The position numbers and the translations under genes were made by a program. A DNA stretch of 8,973 nucleotides, taken from positions 1-8,973 of the forward strand of contig JAGBUD010000141.1 in the NCBI GenBank assembly GCA_017630995.1, written 5' to 3'. Below, one piece after another: positions 6,794 to 8,973 of this stretch. Positions within the stretch are counted from its first letter, which is position 1. Each line of letters opens with the position of its first letter. The notes beneath the pieces were generated by a model that was given only the letters and a program-made list of their open reading frames with translations, searched no databases and was not told where the DNA came from. The DNA is from Clostridia bacterium. GTDB lineage: Bacteria; Bacillota_A; Clostridia; Oscillospirales; CAG-272.

Positions 6794-6838
6794 TAATGCA
6801 CGCTAAAAGTTTAAAATATATTTAAATTTAGCATTATT
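6792..6838 (-). repeat. AT-rich imperfect inverted repeat abutting the -35 box
   Basis: AATAATGC (6792-6799) is the exact complement of GCATTATT (6831-6838). Inside it CTAAA (6803-6807) pairs with TTTAG (6827-6831), followed by further A/T pairing, with a small bulge at 6799-6802. The outer arm overlaps the -35 of the adjacent promoter. It could be an operator or simply an AT-rich upstream promoter element; no U-run suggests termination. Confidence 0.4.
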
Positions 6839-6858
6839 TTATAATAAAAAAGCAAAGA

Positions 6859-6923
6859 AAAAATCTCACGGGTAGCGCGTTTGGTCATTAAGTGACAAAT
6901 TGCACTGTAGCCGTGAGATTTTT
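6859..6923 (-). terminator. parB: Composite hairpin terminator behind parB
   Basis: A perfect 13-bp outer stem, AAAAATCTCACGG (6859-6871) with CCGTGAGATTTTT (6911-6923), encloses 39 nt. On the minus strand the 3' arm runs straight into TTTTTTCTTTGC, giving a proper U-rich tail 14 nt after the parB stop. The 39-nt interior can fold further: GTGC with GCGC, and TTTGTCA with TGACCAAA (one bulge) around CTTAA. Termination of parB is well supported; the large folded interior is unusual. Confidence 0.8.
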
Positions 6924-6936
6924 GTATTTATTTCGA

Positions 6937-7833
6937 TTAGTTAAATTCGTTCAAGAATTCCTCGCCGCATATGGTTTTGAGCAGCTCGTTCAAATCGTCG
7001 TTATCCTCGTAGAAAAGTGTTATGGATTTCTTTCTTCCCTTTCCGTTTATAAGCGTTTTTCTTCCGAGGTGGCTCTGTATTCTGACTTCCATTTCTCTGA
7101 AGTAGTCAACGTAAACGGCTTCTTCCTCTTTTTCTTCCTTTTGAACAACGGGCTTGTTTATGCGCTTAACTTCTTCCTCAAGCTGACGAACGGAGAGGTC
7201 AAGCTCAACGGTTTTCTTTGCAAGAAGAATCATATTATCGAGAAGCTTAACGCCGAGAAGCGTTCTTCCGTGACCCGCTGAAAGCTCACCGTTTGCAACC
7301 ATTTCAAGAATAGGCGCGGGAAGCTCCGCAAGTCTTACGGAGTTTGCGATTGCGCTGCGGCTTTTTCCAACTGTTGCGGAAAGCTCTTCTTGGGTCAATC
7401 CGTATTCTTCCATTAATGACTTAAATGCCATTGCTTCTTCTATAGGGTTGAGGTCTTCGCGCTGGATATTTTCAATAAGCGCTATTTCTGCCGCTTTTCT
7501 GTCGTCTTTATCGACTACCATAACGGGTATTTCTTCAAGACCTGCAATTTTTGACGCGCGGAATCTGCGCTCGCCCGCTATAATCTGATATCGTCCGCCA
7601 AGATATTCACGAACGATAATGGGCTGCAAAAGACCGTTTTCGGCTATAGAGGACGCAAGCTCCTCAAGCGCCTCCTTGTCAAAGCTCTTTCTCGGCTGAT
7701 CGCTTTTGGGATCGATTTGCGAGAGCGAAAGCATTGTGACGGCATTTTCTCCCTTTGAGGAATTATCTATAGTATTTTCGAGAAATATTGCATCAAGACC
7801 TCTGCCAAGGCCGCTATTCTTCTTTTTAGGCAT
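6937..7833 (-). CDS. parB: Chromosome-partitioning protein ParB (Spo0J family)
   Basis: ParB is a CTP-dependent clamp that loads at parS near the origin and works with ParA in segregation. The 298-residue protein begins with the ParA-stimulating segment GLGRGLDAIF (8-17, with Arg11). The CTP-binding N-terminal domain holds GERRFRA (87-93) and ENIQRE (121-126). The central helix-turn-helix is LTQEELSATVGKSRSAIANS (146-165), and the C-terminal dimerisation domain is about 240-298. A Lys/Glu-rich linker lies near 230-238. The frame is open for 57 more codons upstream, to 8004, but I chose the ATG at 7833: it gives the canonical MPKKKNSGLGRGLDAIF start and has GGAGG 8 nt upstream, while the extension is hydrophobic, unlike ParB, and without a ribosome site. 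No parS palindrome was found by eye in this window. Confidence 0.97.
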   Translation of the reverse strand: MPKKKNSGLGRGLDAIFLENTIDNSSKGENAVTMLSLSQIDPKSDQPRKSFDKEALEELASSIAENGLLQPIIVREYLGGRYQIIAGERRFRASKIAGLEEIPVMVVDKDDRKAAEIALIENIQREDLNPIEEAMAFKSLMEEYGLTQEELSATVGKSRSAIANSVRLAELPAPILEMVANGELSAGHGRTLLGVKLLDNMILLAKKTVELDLSVRQLEEEVKRINKPVVQKEEKEEEAVYVDYFREMEVRIQSHLGRKTLINGKGRKKSITLFYEDNDDLNELLKTICGEEFLNEFN

Positions 7834-8064
7834 TATAAAAACCTCCGAAATAAAGATTTGATTTGAAAGCGAAAGATTTAAGATAACTGAAAGCTTAAGA
7901 TAATCAATCGAAAACGATGGATTTAAAAACGTTAGATTAAGGTAAAATCTTGAGTTTCTGCAAAGCGCACACCGCAAGAAAATCTCCATTAACCAACCGC
8001 ACAAATGTGATAAAAACGGTTCGAATTTAGAGAATTTCGAGCGGCGAATTGACGTTTGATAGGT
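7834..8064 (-). other. Repeat-containing 231-base gap between parA and parB
   Basis: No gene is supported here. The gap has direct repeats TGAAAGC (7864-7870, 7888-7894) and TTAAGATAA (7878-7886, 7895-7903), a small palindrome ATCG-AAAA-CGAT near 7907-7918, and CACA-AA-TGTG (8000-8009). The ribosome site of parB lies at its left end. I saw no strong sigma-A promoter; the best minus-strand match (TTGCAG, 18 bases, TAATCT) is poor. The repeats could bind a regulator, but this is inference. Confidence 0.45.
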
Positions 8065-8075
8065 TTAAATTCGAA
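8020..8075 (-). repeat. 10-bp inverted repeat spanning the parA stop codon
   Basis: TTCGAATTTA (8020-8029) and TAAATTCGAA (8066-8075) are perfect complements with 36 nt between them; the right copy overlaps the parA stop (8065-8067). On the minus strand the 3' arm is followed by CCGTTTTT, so this could be a weak or partial terminator or attenuator between parA and parB. The stem is AT-rich and the loop long, so efficiency would be low. Confidence 0.4.
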
Positions 8076-8838
8076 GCATCAATTCCTTGGAAACTGCCGC
8101 ATATTCAAGAGAACCCTTGCCGTATGGGTCGTGATAGCAGATAGGCTCGCCATAGCCCGGGGCTTCCGAAAGACGAACCGTGCGCGAGATGGGAACCTTA
8201 AATAAAAGCTCGGAGTAATATTTTTTCAGCTCTGCAACAACCTGATTTGTAAGCGTCAATCTGCCGTTATACATAGTGAGAAGAATACCGACGATTTGAA
8301 GCGTGGGGTTATAAAGCTGACGAATCTTTTTAACCGTATTAAGAAGCTGCGACATACCCTCAAGAGAATAAAATTCGCACTGCATAGGGATAACAATACC
8401 GTCCGAAACCGAAAGGGCCTTGATTGTAAGCATGCCAAGCGACGGCGGACAGTCAATGAATATATAATCATAAGAATCCTTGACAGATTCGAGCGCAATT
8501 TTTGTGAAATTGGAGTTTTCATCAAGCTCGTCGAGCTCGTGAAGCTCAAGCTCTGCTCCCGCAAGGTCGATTGTCGCGGCGATAACAGATAAATTCTTGA
8601 ATCTGGTTTTAATTATTGCGTCTTTTGCGTCGCAATGACCGATTATTACGTCATAAACGGAGTTTTTGATTTTAGATTTTGATATACCAAGACCGCTCGT
8701 TGCGTTTCCCTGCGGATCCATATCGATCATAAGAACCTTTTTGCCCTTATTTGCAATTTGAGCCGCAATATTTACGCAAGAGGTTGTCTTTCCGACTCCA
8801 CCCTTTTGATTGGAGAAGGACACGACCTTTGCTGCCAT
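8065..8838 (-). CDS. parA: Chromosome-partitioning ATPase ParA (Soj family)
   Basis: ParA is a DNA-binding ATPase that, with ParB, moves and separates replication origins; in Firmicutes the homologue Soj also controls DnaA. The 257-residue protein shows the deviant Walker A KGGVGKTT (12-19, signature Lys12 and Lys17), the A' motif DMDPQGN (39-45) and Walker B FIDCPPSLG (127-135, Asp129). It lacks the N-terminal helix-turn-helix of plasmid type Ia ParA, which points to the short chromosomal Soj type. ISRTVRLSEAPGYGEPI near the C-terminus is also typical. AGAGGA (8851-8846 on the minus strand) precedes the ATG by 7 nt. It is transcribed from a strong promoter upstream and lies before parB, which is separated by 231 bases instead of the usual near-overlap. 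Confidence 0.97.
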   Translation of the reverse strand: MAAKVVSFSNQKGGVGKTTSCVNIAAQIANKGKKVLMIDMDPQGNATSGLGISKSKIKNSVYDVIIGHCDAKDAIIKTRFKNLSVIAATIDLAGAELELHELDELDENSNFTKIALESVKDSYDYIFIDCPPSLGMLTIKALSVSDGIVIPMQCEFYSLEGMSQLLNTVKKIRQLYNPTLQIVGILLTMYNGRLTLTNQVVAELKKYYSELLFKVPISRTVRLSEAPGYGEPICYHDPYGKGSLEYAAVSKELMLRI

Positions 8839-8889
8839 AAAACAATCCTCTTTCCTTGATTTTATTGAGTTTTTTCTTTGATTTATTAT

Positions 8890-8919
8890 ATTATAACATT
8901 AAAGAAATCCGTTTGTCAA
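8890..8919 (-). promoter_or_regulatory. parA: Strong sigma-A promoter of parA, extended -10
   Basis: On the minus strand a perfect -35 TTGACA (8919-8914) and perfect -10 TATAAT (8895-8890) are 18 bases apart, and TGT precedes the -10, making it an extended -10. Transcription should begin near 8883, leaving a leader of about 45 nt with the AGAGGA site. It probably drives parA and, by read-through, parB. Confidence 0.88.
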
Positions 8920-8973
8920 TACACTTCGTTATATAATAACCTATATTAATTTAATTTTATGCGAAAATGAAAA
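8920..8973. other. AT-rich region upstream of the parA promoter, with a small palindrome
   Basis: The window ends in 54 AT-rich bases. GTTAT-ATA-ATAAC (8928-8940) is a short inverted repeat just upstream of the parA -35. It could be an operator or part of an AT-rich upstream element. No start of another gene can be recognised. Confidence 0.3.

Noticed and set aside
6892..7281. Plus-strand open frame of 129 codons over the parB 3' end
   Set aside because: It is antisense to parB, starts inside the terminator region, and has no ribosome site or recognisable domain.
7834..8004. N-terminal extension of ParB by 57 codons
   Set aside because: The added residues are hydrophobic and unlike any ParB, there is no ribosome site at 8004, and the ATG at 7833 has GGAGG at good spacing with a canonical ParB N-terminus.
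1..8973. parS site, expected near parAB
   Set aside because: I scanned by eye for the 16-bp palindrome with a central ACGT-type core (TGTTNCACGTGNAACA form) and saw no full or near match. A degenerate site could be missed.
1..8973. CRISPR array, insertion sequence, tRNA or rRNA gene, phage or defence genes
   Set aside because: No regularly spaced repeats, transposase motifs, cloverleaf or rRNA signatures, or nuclease/effector modules were seen. The genes are ordinary chromosomal ones.

Overview
The window looks like chromosomal DNA from a low-GC, Gram-positive bacterium, most likely an anaerobic Clostridia-type Firmicute. The reasons are its AT-rich intergenic regions, strong AGGAGG-like ribosome binding sites, heavy use of AGA for arginine, an RNase J, a lipoprotein with a lipobox, and Soj/Spo0J-type ParA and ParB. 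I cannot name a genus. The gene set (gyrA, rnj, parA, parB) is typical of the neighbourhood of a replication origin, although dnaA, oriC and a parS site are not in the window.

Layout. Positions 1-6087 carry a plus-strand run: the 3' three-quarters of gyrA, a lipoprotein whose start codon overlaps the gyrA stop, a helix-turn-helix (XRE) protein with a charged linker and an unusual basic/aromatic tail, an 85-residue tail-anchored membrane protein, a complete RNase J, and an Sfp-type phosphopantetheinyl transferase overlapping rnj by four bases. A perfect bidirectional terminator (6136-6168) closes this run. From 6178 to the right end everything is on the minus strand: a two-helix membrane protein of unknown function with its own promoter, then parB, then parA with a near-consensus extended -10 promoter. 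The two halves converge on the terminator.

How the genes relate. GyrA, ParA and ParB manage DNA topology and origin segregation. RNase J processes and degrades mRNA. The transferase activates carrier proteins for lipid or secondary-metabolite synthesis. The lipoprotein, the tail-anchored protein and the two-helix membrane protein are unassigned surface or membrane proteins.

No mobile element, CRISPR array, tRNA, rRNA or obvious new defence system was seen. The best candidates for new biology are small-scale. A 10-bp hairpin fully buries the ribosome binding site of the tail-anchored protein. The transferase carries an inserted CX3C-X16-CX3C segment in its catalytic domain. A 65-nt composite hairpin takes the place of a simple terminator behind parB. 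The parA-parB gap is unusually long and repeat-containing, and the XRE protein ends in an amphipathic-looking tail.
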